DNA from: Anastatus disparis | Taxonomy: Eukaryota; Arthropoda; Insecta; Hymenoptera; Eupelmidae | DNA length: 64,000 nucleotides | Reading direction: 5' to 3' | Assembly (NCBI GenBank): GCA_017163975.1 | Contig: JAFFSR010000243.1 | Span: 1,922,001-1,986,000, forward strand | In this document: one piece after another, positions 23,880-35,695 of the stretch | Numbering within the stretch: position 1 is the first letter of the stretch | Layout: each line of letters starts with the position of its first letter | The notes under the pieces: generated by a model | Seen by the model: the letters and a program-made list of their open reading frames with translations, nothing else | What the model was told of the DNA's origin: nothing | The model's database searches: none | Translations under genes and position numbers: made by a program

Positions 23880-25668
23880 CGCACACTGTGGTAAAATGAA
23901 ATTTTTTGTTCGTAAACCTAATATCTCAAGATTGGGTGTACCGATTTGGATGAAAATTGGTATGCGTATACTTTAGATTATGTAGAATAAGGGAAAAATA
24001 TAAGTAAGATCTTACAATCATTTTCACAGTCGGTAAAACAGTGCCAAAATTCAGTATTTTACATTTTTTGCTATAAAACCAATCGCAGTATTGCAGCGAG
24101 TGAATTTTTTTTTGTAAAAACACTGTTGCTTATGCATTTGAGTCCGACAAACTTAAATCAAACGATATGCAGGGTTTTCAAAGTGTTTATTTTCATAAAA
24201 AATCGATTAAAGTCAAAAAAACGTGGTTTTTCGTGATAATATAGCAAGTACTTAATACCGATATGTATTTCTTTGAAAATTATGTGAGAATACTGTCGTA
24301 AATTATACAAATATTGTTAAATGTATTATATTTACTGTATCCTCCTTGTAAAAATCCGAAAACCACCCATTAGAAACAAAGGTTTTGCAATATTAAAGTC
24401 AAATTTGAACAAAAACGCTCTTTCAGGGTATAGTGTTACTGCCCAGGATTATCCAGTCCAAATTTCATGTAATTCTATCGAATAGTTTTTAAAAAAAATG
24501 GTGACGCAGCAAACTTGAGACTTATTATGTAGTTATAGATTCACTCAATAGAATTGTAGGCTTGCGGTTCGATGAAACGTTGATTCTATCAAAGGTAAAG
24601 TAAATAAGGTTCGATGGGTTTAACCTTTAGAGGGCCGGAATACGCCTCACCAACATCGCAACTTAGTTTGGCTCTAACTCAGAGACCTTAGACTACATTC
24701 CTATAGAAAAATTCGATTTTCAAATTTTTAAAAACTCCGGCCCTCTAAAGGTTAAAGGCCTGAGATTCAATTAAATTTTTCATCAACTAAGCTCATGATG
24801 CGCAGGGTTTTGTGGGTTTAGGGCTTGCGATTTCGTTGATGGTTTGCTCGATTAAGCTTTTGGAAAGTAGAATCAGGTTGGACGCTTGTGGTTTGAATCA
24901 ACGTTGACTTTATCAATGTTAAACTAAATAAGATTTAGTGGGTTTAAAGGGCTGATATTTGATTGAATATTTCATCAACTAAGCTCATGATGCGCATGGT
25001 TTAGTGGGTTTAGGGCTTTCCCTTCGGTTAATGGTTTGCTTCATTGATCTCATGGACAGTGTAATTTGGTAGATTTGAATACTTACAGTTGGATAAAGGT
25101 TGACTTAATAAACTCAAGGTAAGTGGAGTTTGGTAAGTGTTTTACTGTACGTAAAAGTACGAAAATCGTAATTTTTGGGTGGTTTTCGGATTTTTACAAG
25201 GAGGATACAGTAAATATAATATATTGAACAATATTTGTATAATTGACGACAATATTCTCACATAATTTTCAAAGAAATACATATCGGTGTTAAATACTTG
25301 CTATATTATCACAAAAAACCACGTTTTTTTGACTTTAATCGATTTTTCATGAAAATAAACACTTTGCAAACCCTGCATATCATTTGATTTAAGTTTGTCG
25401 GACTCAAATGCATAAGCAACAGTGTTTTTACAAAAAAAATTTCACTCGCTGCAATACTGCGATTGGTTTTATAGCAAAAAATGTAAAATACTCAATTTTG
25501 GCACTGTTTTACTGACTGTGAAAATGATTGTAAGATCTTACTTATATTTTTCCCTTATTCTACATAATCTAAAGTATACGCATACCAATTTTTATCCAAA
25601 TCGGTACATCCAATCTTGAGATATTAGGTTTACGAACAAAAAATTTCATTTTACCACAGTGTGAGCCG
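23880..25668. mobile_element. Foldback G2 with central tandem repeats
   Basis: Arms of about 500-600 bases start CACACTGTGGTAAAATG and end with the complement. The two open frames of 65 codons in the arms (23,926-24,123 minus and 25,422-25,619 plus) are mirror images of each other, so they are arm sequence rather than genes. The centre (24,540-25,130) has diverged tandem units of roughly 200 bases marked by CATCAACTAAGCTCATGATG. Confidence 0.8.
24624..24751. mobile_element. Small piggyBac-type MITE
   Basis: Ends CCTTTAGAGGGCCGGA and TCCGGCCCTCTAAAGG are exact complements, with TTAA at 24,620-24,623 and 24,752-24,755. It sits in a tandem unit of G2. Confidence 0.88.
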
Positions 25669-25670
25669 CG

Positions 25671-26203
25671 AGCATTCGGTCTAACGCTCGATCATTCCAA
25701 GATTATGAGCTATTTTGTTCAATTTCTTTGAAAAATCATTGTTCATAATATTGAATATTACTCCCCAATGGGAGCTTTTAAGTTCATTCTGCAAAATTCT
25801 TGTAAAAGTTGAGATGAAATCCTTTCGGTTAAAAAAAAAACACGTTTAAAAAGCTCAACCCATTCAAAAGTTATAGCAAAATGAAAAATATGAAAAAAAT
25901 CAGCAGAATAATTTAATGAAAATTTAAGTTTAATTTTATGCTAATTTTTATAACAATTTTTATAACAATTTTTGTTTTTCCATAACTTTTGAATGGGTTG
26001 AGCTTTTTGAAAGCGTTTTTTTTTTAATCACAAGGATTTTATCTCAACTTTCACTAGGATTTTGTAGAATGAACTTGGAAGCTCTTATTGAAGAGTAATA
26101 TTCAATATTATAAACAATGATTTTTCAAAGAAATCTTCAAAACTTGAACAAAATAACTCATAATCTTGGAATGATCGAGCGTTAGACTGAATGCTCGCGG
26201 CTT
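25671..26203. mobile_element. Foldback G3
   Basis: Arms of about 240 bases open with GCGAGCATTCGGTCTAACGC and close with the near-complement, centred near 25,935. It abuts G2 with only GCC between them, within element G. Confidence 0.78.
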
Positions 26204-26667
26204 TTTTCATGATTTTATGTATAAAAACATATCTACAAGTTACAGTGAGATCCGTGACCCAAACAAGGGTTACTCTCCTAGTAAGTCTATAAAAGAATAT
26301 GATCATTTACGTGTTATTTACATTTATATAATTCATCGGTGTTATAAATAGAATGCTCACTCACCCTGAATCACACTATTTATAACTTGTAATAAAAAAA
26401 AGTTATTACAAAGTATCGATCATTATCTTAAACATATTTGTCAGGATATAGATTCATACATGTTTTAAAGTACCCTGTTGAAAAAATTTATATGAATTTT
26501 TATATGAATTTTCCATATGAATTTTTAATATATTCAATATATATTTTTGTTTCATTTTTTTTATATTGAAAAATTCATATTACAAATTGCAGGTTGGATT
26601 TTGAAGTTTCTCTATACTTTTCCCATACAAAAGTAATGAGATGATCACCATAATTATTATTTATTTA

Positions 26668-28167
26668 AAGAGTACCCCCCGTTAAGATAGGTAAAATGCC
26701 CTCCCTCATATATTTCAAAACTAATATTTTTTCTTGTTTTTATAGTAATTAAGATTAGGTTTTGTTATATTTATAGTTTCCTAACACATACCCTAACCTC
26801 AACATAACCTAAAAATCACTTTTTTTATAAAATTTTTTTTTTATCTGGAAGGATGAATGATATTAATCCCGCGAAGAACATATGACTAGGACTTAGCACT
26901 CTCTTTTACTGTGATTTTTTGCGAGTCCTAGAAAGCAGTTTTTCTAACCTAAAAATAATATTTAAATCATAAAATCTCCGTAACTTTGCTCAGGGAGGGG
27001 CTACAAGCAATTTTCTGGGCTTAAAATTTGTATTTTTAAAAAACAAATACAATTTATAATGACCAAAAATTCGATTCTGGCATGGCGCCATAGCGAAAAA
27101 CTCGAAAAACCATTTTTTCATAGGTTTTCTGTCGGTTATTGGTCTCTAGCAACTCACAAATCATTTTTAGAGAAAAAAACATAGCTTCATTGGATTCTAC
27201 GTGAAAAAATACATTGAAAATGTGCATGATTACTTTAGGAATACTTGGATGCTGTTACAAAACAATTAAAAAAAATAAAATAATTCTAAAATTATTACAT
27301 AGCTACTTTGCGTCGTTGCTGCATTTTATGTTTTTATGACCTTGGTCATCTCTTTAGAGTCTCGAAGCTACTATTCAATGTATCCATAGGCAAATTATGT
27401 CCACTACCCGAAAAACAGAGATAAATACTAGACAGATAACTATAACTCCTATATATACATGTATATATATATATATATATGTGTGGAATAACTTGCCATC
27501 CCTCGTATATACATAAGGAATGGCGGGTTGTTCTTAGGGAACGCAAATTATTTTTCTTATACATAGATAAAAAACCAATGTTTATCTATTCCTGTAACTA
27601 TTCTTTTTAGTGTTCTTTTTTAGCTTGTAAGAGACCTAACATGTTTTCTGTCCTCCATAAATCACGAACTCGATAGATTTGAACAATTAAATGATTCCAA
27701 TTAAGTTCCAAATTCAAAAATTAAAAGATCATTATCTCTTTAGAGTCATAAAGCTACTATTCGATGTATTTACAGCTAAATTACGCCTATTGCACGCCAA
27801 AATAAGATTTTTAAACATAACTGAAGTAATGGTCGTATCATCTGTCTTTTTGTATTACAGTAGACTCTGGATACAAGAGAATCAACGGGCCTTCAGGAGA
27901 GGAATTTTCTTGAAAATTCTCTCATACAAAGAGTCCCCAACTCGCTCGAGTCAAAAGTGATACCCACACCTACTGTTTTGTTGTGTGAGTTATATCCAAC
28001 ATGCGTGTCTATTCTGTCTCTCTCACTTTCATAGTGGTGGGATAACGCAAATACTTAGGCTCACGCCCCTATTTAGGAGAAAGAGCTCGAAATCTCTTAT
28101 ATCGCAATCTCTTGTATCGAGAGATCACTGAATCATTAGAGAGACAAAGACGGAATAAGGTTTAAGT

Positions 28168-28256
<89 letters not shown>

Positions 28257-28298
28257 AAGAATAGTGAGCTATTGCTAGGAACTCTAGGAGCTATTGCT

Positions 28299-28361
<63 letters not shown>

Positions 28362-30604
28362 AAGAATAGTGAGCTGTTGCTAGAAACAACGCGCTTGATT
28401 CTCATATATGTAGAAGCAATGTATTTCTTATATCGGTTGCTACTCTATTTTTTGCGTATAATGGCCTGAAGACAAATCATAATTGTGGCAGTTCTAACAA
28501 AGAATATAAATGCTTACATAGAAGTGTACTTTCAGGCTCGAATTTATAGACCCAACACGATTGTTACTAAAACCTTATTCCGTCTTTGTCTCTCTAATGA
28601 TTCAGTGATCTCTCGATACAAGAGATTGCGATATAAGAGATTACGAGCTCTTTCTACTAAATATGGGCGTGAGCCTAAGTATTTGCGTTATCTCACCACT
28701 ATGAAAGTGAGAGAGACAGAATATACACGCATGTTGGATACAACTCACACAACAAAACAGAAGGTGTGGGTATCACTCTTGACTCAAGCGTGTTGGGGAC
28801 TTTTTGTATGAAAGGATTTTCAAGAAAATTCCTCTCCTGAAGGCCCGTTGATTCTCTTGTATCCAGAGTCTACTGTAATACAAAAAGACAGATGATACGA
28901 CCGTTACTTCAGTTATGTTTAAAAATCTTATTTTAGCGTGCAATAGGCGTAATTTGGCTGTGAATACATCGAATAGTAGCTTTATGACTCTAAAGAGATG
29001 ATGATCTTTTAATTTTTGAATTTGGAACCTAATTAGAATCATTTAATTGTTCAAATCTACCGAGTTCGTGATTTATGGAGGACAGAAAACATGTTAGGTC
29101 TCTTACAAGCTAAAAAAGAACACTAAAAAGAATAGTTACAGGAATAGATAAACATTGGTTTTTTATCTATGTATAAGAAAAATAATCACTATTCCTTATG
29201 TATATACGAGGGATAGCAAGTTACTCCACATATATATATATACTAGGGGGGGTCCCCCCCTGCTCACTTCGCTCGCCAACCCCCCATTGTATCAATTATC
29301 AAATCAATATCAATTTCCAAGAGAACGTTCTTAAATTAGATAACAATTAATTAAATTAGCTAACAATTAACTACCTTTCAGCTATCTCTCAGCTAACTTT
29401 CAGCTGAATTTTATCTGAATTTCAGCCAACTTTTAGCTAACTTTCAGCTAAATTTTATCTGAATTTCAGCTATCTCTCAGCTAACTTTCAGCTAAATTTT
29501 ATCTGAATTTCAGCTATCTCTCAGCTAACTTTCAGCTAAATTTTATCTGAATTTCAGCCAACTTTTAGCTAAATTTTATCTGAATTTCAGCTATCTCTGA
29601 GCTAACTTTCAGCTAAATTTTATTTGAATTTCAGCTATCTCTCAGCTAACTTTCAGCTAAATTTTATCTGAATTTCGGCTAACTTTTAGCTAACTTTTAG
29701 CTAAATTTTAGCTGAAATTCAGCTGACTGAGGGCACATAAAATTCTTATACACGGCGGCGGCGGCGGCGGCGTAGGCGATATATCTTTATTATATAGAGA
29801 GATATATATATGTACATATAGGAGTTAACGTTATCTGTCTAGTATTTGTCTCTGTTTTTCGGGTGTAGTGGACATAATTTGCCTATGGATACATTGAATA
29901 GTAGCTTTGAGACTCTAAAGAGATGACCAAGGTCATAAAAACATAAAATGCAGCAACGACGCAAGGTAGCTATGTAATAATTTTAGAATTATTTTATTTT
30001 TTTAATTGTTTTGTAACAGCATCCAAGTATTCCCAAAGTTATTATGCATATTTTCAATGTATTTTTTCACGTAGAATCCAATGAAGCTATTTTTTTTTCT
30101 TTAAAAATGATTTGTGAGTTGCTAGAGACCAATAACCGACAGAAAACCTATGAAAAAATGGTTTTTCGAGTTTTTCGCCATGGCGCCATGCCAGAATCGA
30201 ATTTTCGGTCATCATAAACTTTATTTGTTTTTTAATAATACAAATTTTAAGCCCAGAAAATTACTTATAGTCCCTCCCAGAGCAAAGTTACGGAGATTTT
30301 ATGATTTAAATGTTATTTTTAGGTTAGAAAAACTGCTTTCTAGGACTCGCAAAAAATCACAGTTGAAGAGAGTGCTAAGACCTAGTCATATGTTCTTCGC
30401 GGGATTAATATCATTCATCCTTCCAGATAAAGAAAAAATTTTATAAAAAAAATGATTTTTAGGTTATGTTGAGGTTAGGGTATGTGTTAGGAAACTATAA
30501 ATATAACAAAACCTTATCTTAATTACTATAAAAACAAAAAAAAATATTAGTTTTAAAATATATGAGGGAGGGCATTTTACCTATCTTAACGGGGGGTACT
30601 CTTT
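26668..30604. mobile_element. Foldback B, ~3.9 kb
   Basis: Ends AGAGTACCCCCCGTTAAG and its complement. Arms of about 1.5 kb pair from outside inward: 26,668-27,345 with 29,930-30,604, 27,345-27,560 with 29,190-29,930 (less the Helitron), and 27,560-28,140 with 28,580-29,190. The centre holds two (TA)n tracts (28,171-28,254 and 28,301-28,359). The two 89-codon open frames (27,691-27,960 plus and 28,773-29,042 minus) are mirror copies in the arms. They lack any known domain, so I treat them as arm sequence. Confidence 0.8.
29243..29802 (-). mobile_element. Non-autonomous Helitron
   Basis: On the minus strand it starts TCTCTCTATATAATAAAG and ends with a GC hairpin of G and C runs followed by CTAG, inserted between A and T, as Helitrons are. 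The matching point in the other arm of foldback B (near 27,470) has no insert. Inside are about six tandem units of roughly 59 bases (29,375-29,725, core TTTCAGCTAACTTTCAGC) and a (GGC)n tract at 29,755-29,773. No Rep/helicase gene. Confidence 0.72.
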
Positions 30605-30878
30605 TTTATATGAATTTTTCTTATAAATTTTTCATATGTATTTTTTATATAAATTTTTCATATGTATTTTTCATATAAATTTTTTATATGAATTTTTAAT
30701 TTGAATTTTTTCTGTAGATTCTTTATATAAATTTTTTAATGTATAAAAAATGCATATTGAATACATGAATAATTCATATGAAAAATTTCGATTGAAACTT
30801 CATATGAAAATTCATATAAGAAATTTCGATTGAAACTTCATATAAAAATTCATATGAATTTTTTCAACAGGGTATCGA

Positions 30879-31785
30879 GTTCCACAAAGCTTTTAAGCTC
30901 ACTAAGATTTGTAAACCTCACCATTTTACGGACATTATGAATCACATAATAAACAATACCTATTAATGATTTATGTAACTGAAAAATAATATAAAAAGTC
31001 TCTTACACCGTAATCATATTTGAATACGTAAATTGATTCATACTTTTCCATTTTAAATGCAGAATCAAGAAAGAGCCTTAAGCGATGCTATTTATCTTCG
31101 AAATATGATTATATTGCACTTAATAAATACTAAACAAACATCAATAACACTTGTTAAGTGCTCAATTTTTAACTTTTATCCCACTTTTGAGTAACACAAA
31201 TTTTGATAATTCTGAAATTAAGTGATCAATTCTATAAAAAAAGTGAATAAACTAATTTTAATACAACTTGCGTAGTATCATTTTGCAAATTATTTTGAAA
31301 TAATTTCAAGTTTAAAACTAAAGAAATTCAGCTGGAAATCACATTTTTCATTATTTTTAATTACATTTTTATTTTTTCCAAGGAATCGCCAAGGATGTCC
31401 ACTCTGAAATTTTTAGGCCATATTTATAAATATATTACCTGCTTCGATGAGTTTTTTGGACATAAGATCATGTTTCGAAACCTTGAAAAGTGGTATTTCA
31501 ATGTCTTAAATGACTAGCTCAGCGAATGGCTACATTAGCACTTATGAATTACTTTTTTCTCAAAATTTAGAATATTTTAAACGAAAAAGTTTTTTAGTAA
31601 TATATCCTTAAAACGCAACCCAACTGAGTAATTTTAACCTAAAATTGGTCAAAAATGTCAAAAAAATTGTTTTTAGCCCAACTTTGAAGCTTTGTAGCTC
31701 TAAAAATATGTACTGAAGTGATCCATAAATATTCTGAGTGGTCTATACTATGGAAAAAAACCATTTAACCAATTTTTAGCGAAAT
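30879..31785. repeat. Inverted arm R2 (partner of L2)
   Basis: Reverse complement of L2 (11.47-13.10 kb) and free of L2's SINE and TTAA MITE. It ends near 31,785 where foldback J begins. Confidence 0.75.
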
Positions 31786-31794
31786 AGTATATTA

Positions 31795-32585
31795 TGCTAC
31801 GTGGGGTAAAAATGCGGCATTCTAGGCCGGCATGGATTTTTTATTTCGGCTTCGCCTCGAGAGCTAAAATGCCGGCCTACAGTGTCGCATTTTTATCCCA
31901 AGTGGCATATACGATTTTTTCTCATACCGGGCTAAGAACACGTACAACTTAGACTTATTGATAATTCATCATTAATGAAAAACCAACGCGAAAAATCATC
32001 TGCTACTCTCGGTCGAATGTTTCCTTTTTGTCTGCTACTCTCTCATTGATGATAATTCGTTATAAACCGTCAATATATCATTATAATACGCTCTTATTAT
32101 ACTCTTATTATAACACACTATAGATTATAATTCATAAAAATAAAACAAATATAATTCTAAAAAATATAAAATTAAATTACACAATCAATCGCATCACACA
32201 TTCTAACTTTTTATAACAAACAGTATTATTTACAAACTTTTCTATGATACACATGAGAGACTCCACGTTTATAACCGATGAATAGAATAGGATAGACTTA
32301 TGTAATACATATAAAAGAAAGAGAGAGAGGGAGAGAGCAAATGTTATAGCTGATGTTTTCAAAAGAATAGGCTACAATATACATGAAAGAAAGAAAGAGA
32401 GAGAGAGAGTTGACGCTTATAGCCGTAAACAGAAAAAGATAAGCGTATACTCCCCACTCTTAAAACGCACGAAAGAGACTTGAGAATAAGTCGGAGCGTG
32501 CCGGCCTGAAAGCATAAATTTTTACTGCTTGCGTTCGACCATTAATGACGTGTTTTTAGCCGGGGTATGAGAAAAAAAAATTTTT
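31795..32585. mobile_element. Foldback J, copy 1
   Basis: A short hairpin with ends TATGCTACGTGGGGTAAAAA (31,795-31,910) is followed by a unit with ends CTCATACCGGGCTAAGAACA (31,921) and the near-complement ending GGGGTATGAG (32,573). A second copy in the opposite orientation flanks the large element at 41.6 and 62.6-63.2 kb. A (GA)n tract lies at 32,390-32,410. Confidence 0.6.
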
Positions 32586-32610
32586 GTCCTTCGATTTGAC
32601 AGAGAATGGG

Positions 32611-32657
<47 letters not shown>

Positions 32658-33466
32658 AAAAGAAAACTCTTCGGTGAGAGAAAAAGAGAAGCTCTTTAAA
32701 AACGCAAGCTCAATGAAATTTATTTTCTTTGAGCTTGCGTTATAGGTTATAGAATTAAAATAAAATCAATTTTGTAAAAAATTTTATTATTTATTGAAAT
32801 TTGAAAAATAATATAACAAAATAATAAATTTATTTTCTGTTAATCAAGTAGTCGTCAATTTTTCTCAAAATTATAGGTTTCAGAATAATCTTCATTCTTT
32901 CTACTCTCATTTTAAATCTCTCTCTGTCACGAGCTGCTTGCCCCCTCTCTCAACGTCGCGTTGCACGACTCGCATAGTCTCACACGCGTATCACGTAAAT
33001 ACACGGTTTACCTTCCTTGAAATGCACCTTATTTGTTTGATTCATTATTATTTTTTAATCACCACACTTCCTCATGACAACTTTCTATAAAAGTTTATCA
33101 AAATTTGAGAATTTGAGTCTTTAATGATATTTTTGTAAAAATTTGATTACCTTTTACTCAAATTTTTTGACGATAACTCGTCCAACTCTAACCGAGCACT
33201 ACTGCTGCTTTTACTTTTATACTGAAAATGCAGGGTGACGGTGATGGTGGTGGTGGGAGGTAAAAGTAGTAATGGTGGCGAGCGCTTTTGAGCAAATAAC
33301 AGGTTAATACTTGTTTAGCTCTTCCAGCCTTATAGCTAAAGAGCGGAATAATGCTAGCGTCAGCCAGCTATATGGCTAAACAGCTAAACGATTGGCTAGC
33401 GCCAGCACGATACTGCTCCACGCGCGCGTGCCGCCGCCGCCCCCCCACTTTTGCTGATTACTATTA
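32586..33466. other. Intergenic DNA upstream of the Polinton genes
   Basis: Contains (TA)n at 32,612-32,655, a small hairpin with arms AACGCAAGCTCAATGAAA and TTTCTTTGAGCTTGCGTT near 32,700-32,740, and a GC-rich patch at 33,410-33,450. I see no gene. It may include Polinton terminal sequence, but I found no inverted partner downstream of 39.9 kb. Confidence 0.35.
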
Positions 33467-34213
33467 ATGATCGTATATGTAGAGTGGTTCGTGGATGTGA
33501 TGAGGTTAGTAGCAAAGTTTAGCAGCAGCGGTAACATAGACGTTTGCAGGTGGGTGCATCCGTGGACTTTAATGATTTGTGGACCCAGCTTGTGTGGTAA
33601 AACAGTATTTGTAAAGAATTTTTTGAATTACATTGATCGCATGAGTGATACAAAATTTGAGCAAATACTCTTGTACTATACCAAGGGGCAGCCAATTTAC
33701 AAGTTGTAGGGTGAGGGAATTGAATTTTCCGAGGGTTTACCAAAGAGCAAAGATTATGCCAATGATCCCTGAGCAAAACTCTTGATACTCGACGATCTGA
33801 TGAGAGAATCGTCCAGCAAAGCTTTAGTCAATCTCTTTACAAAAGGCATTCATCACAATAACTTGAGTGTCATCTTTATCTCGCGAAATCTCTTTCACCA
33901 AGGTCAGCGAGAATTCTCTCTATACTCTAATTATATCGTGGTATTTAAAACTCCGCGCAATCAAGCGCAAATATATCATCTGGCGCGTCAAGTCTGCTCC
34001 GAGGAGCCTCGTTTTTTGCGAGAGGCAAATCTCGATGCCACAGAACAGCCACGCGGCTATTAGTTTATAGATCTGAAGCAGGGTACGCCTGAAAACATAA
34101 GATTTCGTACTTGTATATTTCCGTTCGACAAACATCAGTACGCTTATGTGCCTTGTTACACGCTCATAAAAGATGGTGCTCGCTCGAATAATCTACCAGT
34201 CGTGCGATTATAA
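33467..34213 (+). pseudogene. Polinton FtsK/HerA-type genome-packaging ATPase, broken by stops
   Basis: In Polintons and related viruses this ATPase drives DNA into the capsid. Walker A is GPSLCGKT at 33,581-33,604 and Walker B is LLILDD near 33,780. A conserved block follows with SVIFISRNLFHQG and YIVVFKTPR. The whole gene stays in one frame, but TAG at 33,707-33,709, TGA at 33,770-33,772 and TAG at 34,061-34,063 break it. The natural end is TAA 34,211-34,213. Three point nonsense changes without frameshift suggest slow decay. It is the first gene of a same-strand cluster running to 39.9 kb. Confidence 0.88.
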
Positions 34214-34289
34214 TAGAGTCGTTAACACGCCGTAGCAGACCAATTCCAGAAAAGTACTCAATTACATTATTTGTGTAAAATCGAACTTT

Positions 34290-34547
34290 ATGAATTTATA
34301 CATATTCCGCGAAGCAAATTCTAAACTTATAACGTACATTTGCGAGTGTGCTCTAAAAATTTTACGTGGAAATATTCCACTCAGCAAGTATTATAAGAGA
34401 CAATTGCAAAAATTTGCACCTCTGTTGCGAAAACTCGCTAAACCGAGTAGTTTGGAGGCAAAAAGTAAATTGGTGGTAAAATCAGCATATTTACTGCGGC
34501 AAATTGTGAAACCTGTTTTATCGGCACGGAGTATACAAGAAAAATGA
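34290..34547 (+). CDS. Small basic Polinton-associated protein
   Basis: An intact 85-codon frame rich in Lys, Arg and Leu, with a Cys pair in CECAL near the N terminus and a basic middle. I recognise it as a small protein that regularly follows the packaging ATPase in arthropod Polinton-like elements. Its function is not known to me; a capsid or core accessory role is a guess. Its stop (TGA 34,545-34,547) overlaps the ATG of the next frame as ATGA. It is short enough to have escaped mutation by chance. Confidence 0.6.
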   Translation: MNLYIFREANSKLITYICECALKILRGNIPLSKYYKRQLQKFAPLLRKLAKPSSLEAKSKLVVKSAYLLRQIVKPVLSARSIQEK

Positions 34548-35241
34548 TTTTGGTACCGCAAGAGTCTTTGAAGCAACAAAATCAGCAGCAGCATAAGGTA
34601 GGAACTACCAATCATACACCACCAGCATCCAGTATACAGACACCTGGTACAGCCACGACACACCTTGATGAGGAAATGAGTGAAATTTTACATTCTACGG
34701 GTGATGAACGCCAAAAATCTTTGCAATATCAGCAAATCTTGCAGCGTTACTTACATCTAAAAGAAGAGGAGAAGGATGAAAGTAAAGGTACAAACTTTCC
34801 ACACAAGACGACATTATTAGAAACGGAAACGACAATGGATAGAGACAATAATGACGAAATTGACGACAAACACCTTGTCGAGTCGGTACCGCAGACATTT
34901 CGAAATAATGCTAGGCATCTTATTAGATACTTGCGACAAGCTGGTAATATTGAATGGGATAGTCGAAGTGTAATCAAGCTAGATGGCGCTGTTGTTGAGG
35001 GTACTAATATTGTCAATTTAGTAAAGAAGCTATGAGAAGTAGAAAAAGACCACTACCGCGCGGACACAAACAGTTTGCACGCGTCTTGTGGCAAGTTAGT
35101 ACATCTCGAGAATTCATTGGTAGCGATCAATTGTGGCGTACAATTGCATCTCATAGCCTTGAGTCACCACTGTCATCGTCGTCAAAAAACGAAGGTCATT
35201 ATACTTCAACAGCTACTTATCAAACGAGCGTAAAGGAGTAA
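34544..35241 (+). pseudogene. Acidic/polar Polinton-associated protein, probably frameshifted
   Basis: The first frame (34,544-35,035, 163 codons) has a Gln-rich N terminus, a segment around LDEEMSEIL and a conserved end with LIRYLRQAGNIEWD and NIVNLVKKL. A second frame overlaps its stop (ATG at 35,032) and carries GHKQFARVLW, which I expect on the same polypeptide in relatives. The most economical reading is one gene with a one-base deletion near 35,032. It was open to about 35,241 and then contains further stops up to 35,340. The family is widespread in arthropod Polinton-like elements and its function is unknown. Confidence 0.55.
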
Positions 35242-35342
35242 GAAGAGTGAGTTGAGAGTGCGAAAAAGCGTAAAAAATTTGGTAGCAAGCTAGCAGCTAC
35301 GCCATCGACCCCTGCAAAAAAGAGTCGCATCGAACAGCTAAG

Positions 35343-35695
35343 ATGGACCCGTATAAGAAAGCATGGAAAGAAGTAATGGAGGGGGAGGAGAAGGTGGAGG
35401 AGGGAGAGGAAACTGGTACTTTTGTAAGCCGATTGATTTCAGTTGTTCCCTTTGAAATGCATCTTCCAGGCTACCAGTTTCTCGGCCCTGGCACGCATTT
35501 CGAATATCATCTCAGATGTGGTCAGAGAGAAAACCCTCTTGACAATGCCTGTCTAGAGCACGATATTTCATATTCGAATAGAAAAATAACGAATCATATA
35601 ATGTCCGACAGACTGTTTGCTAAGCGAGCATTTCCACTTATGTTCTCGGAGACTGCGGATGGTAAAGTAAAGACTGCAGCTGGTATCACTGTTTT
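35343..35695 (+). pseudogene. Phospholipase A2-like protein, 3' end lost
   Basis: A short PLA2-like domain of the kind found in parvovirus capsid N termini and in Polinton-like elements, where it is thought to help breach membranes. It starts at ATG 35,343 with an acidic leader. The calcium-loop region reads FLGPGT (near 35,477) and the catalytic His-Asp pair stands in CLEHDISY (near 35,550), so the core residues are present. After about 110 residues the frame passes, without a natural end, into integrase sequence in another frame near 35,695. This shows a deletion that removed the end of this gene and the start of the integrase. Confidence 0.78.

Larger units (their letters stand above)
23798..26281. 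mobile_element. Element G: TAA-flanked MITE holding two further foldbacks
   Basis: Ends CCAGGAGAGTAACCCTTG and its complement are about 80 bases long. TAA stands on both sides (23,795-23,797 and 26,282-26,284). The unoccupied site with one TAA is visible in arm L1 at about 6310-6315. A 3 bp TAA/TTA duplication suggests PIF/Harbinger. The original MITE would be only about 160 bases; its centre now holds G2 (23,880-25,668) and G3 (25,671-26,203). Confidence 0.82.
26484..30878. mobile_element. Element C copy split by foldback B
   Basis: Begins TACCCTGTTGAAAAA and ends TTTTTCAACAGGGTA. The left part (26,484-26,667) and right part (30,605-30,878) together are element C; everything between them is foldback B. 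The left flank matches the arm seen at 5.6-5.7 kb, while the right flank matches arm L2 at 13.09 kb in reverse. The two flanks thus come from two different arm contexts. Confidence 0.7.

Noticed and set aside
23926..25619. Two nearly identical 65-codon frames on opposite strands
   Set aside because: They are the two inverted arms of foldback G2 read from each side, not a gene family.
6250..26345. L1/R1 arms as certain Polinton terminal repeats
   Set aside because: L1 does end right before the polymerase, but the partner lies between the polymerase and the other Polinton genes, so the arms cannot simply be the two ends of the whole element.
27691..29042. Two nearly identical 89-codon frames on opposite strands
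   Set aside because: They are mirror images in the arms of foldback B, with no domain and no conserved start context.
35032..35241. Separate gene starting at ATG 35,032
   Set aside because: Its content is expected at the C terminus of the preceding protein; a one-base deletion explains the ATGA junction better.
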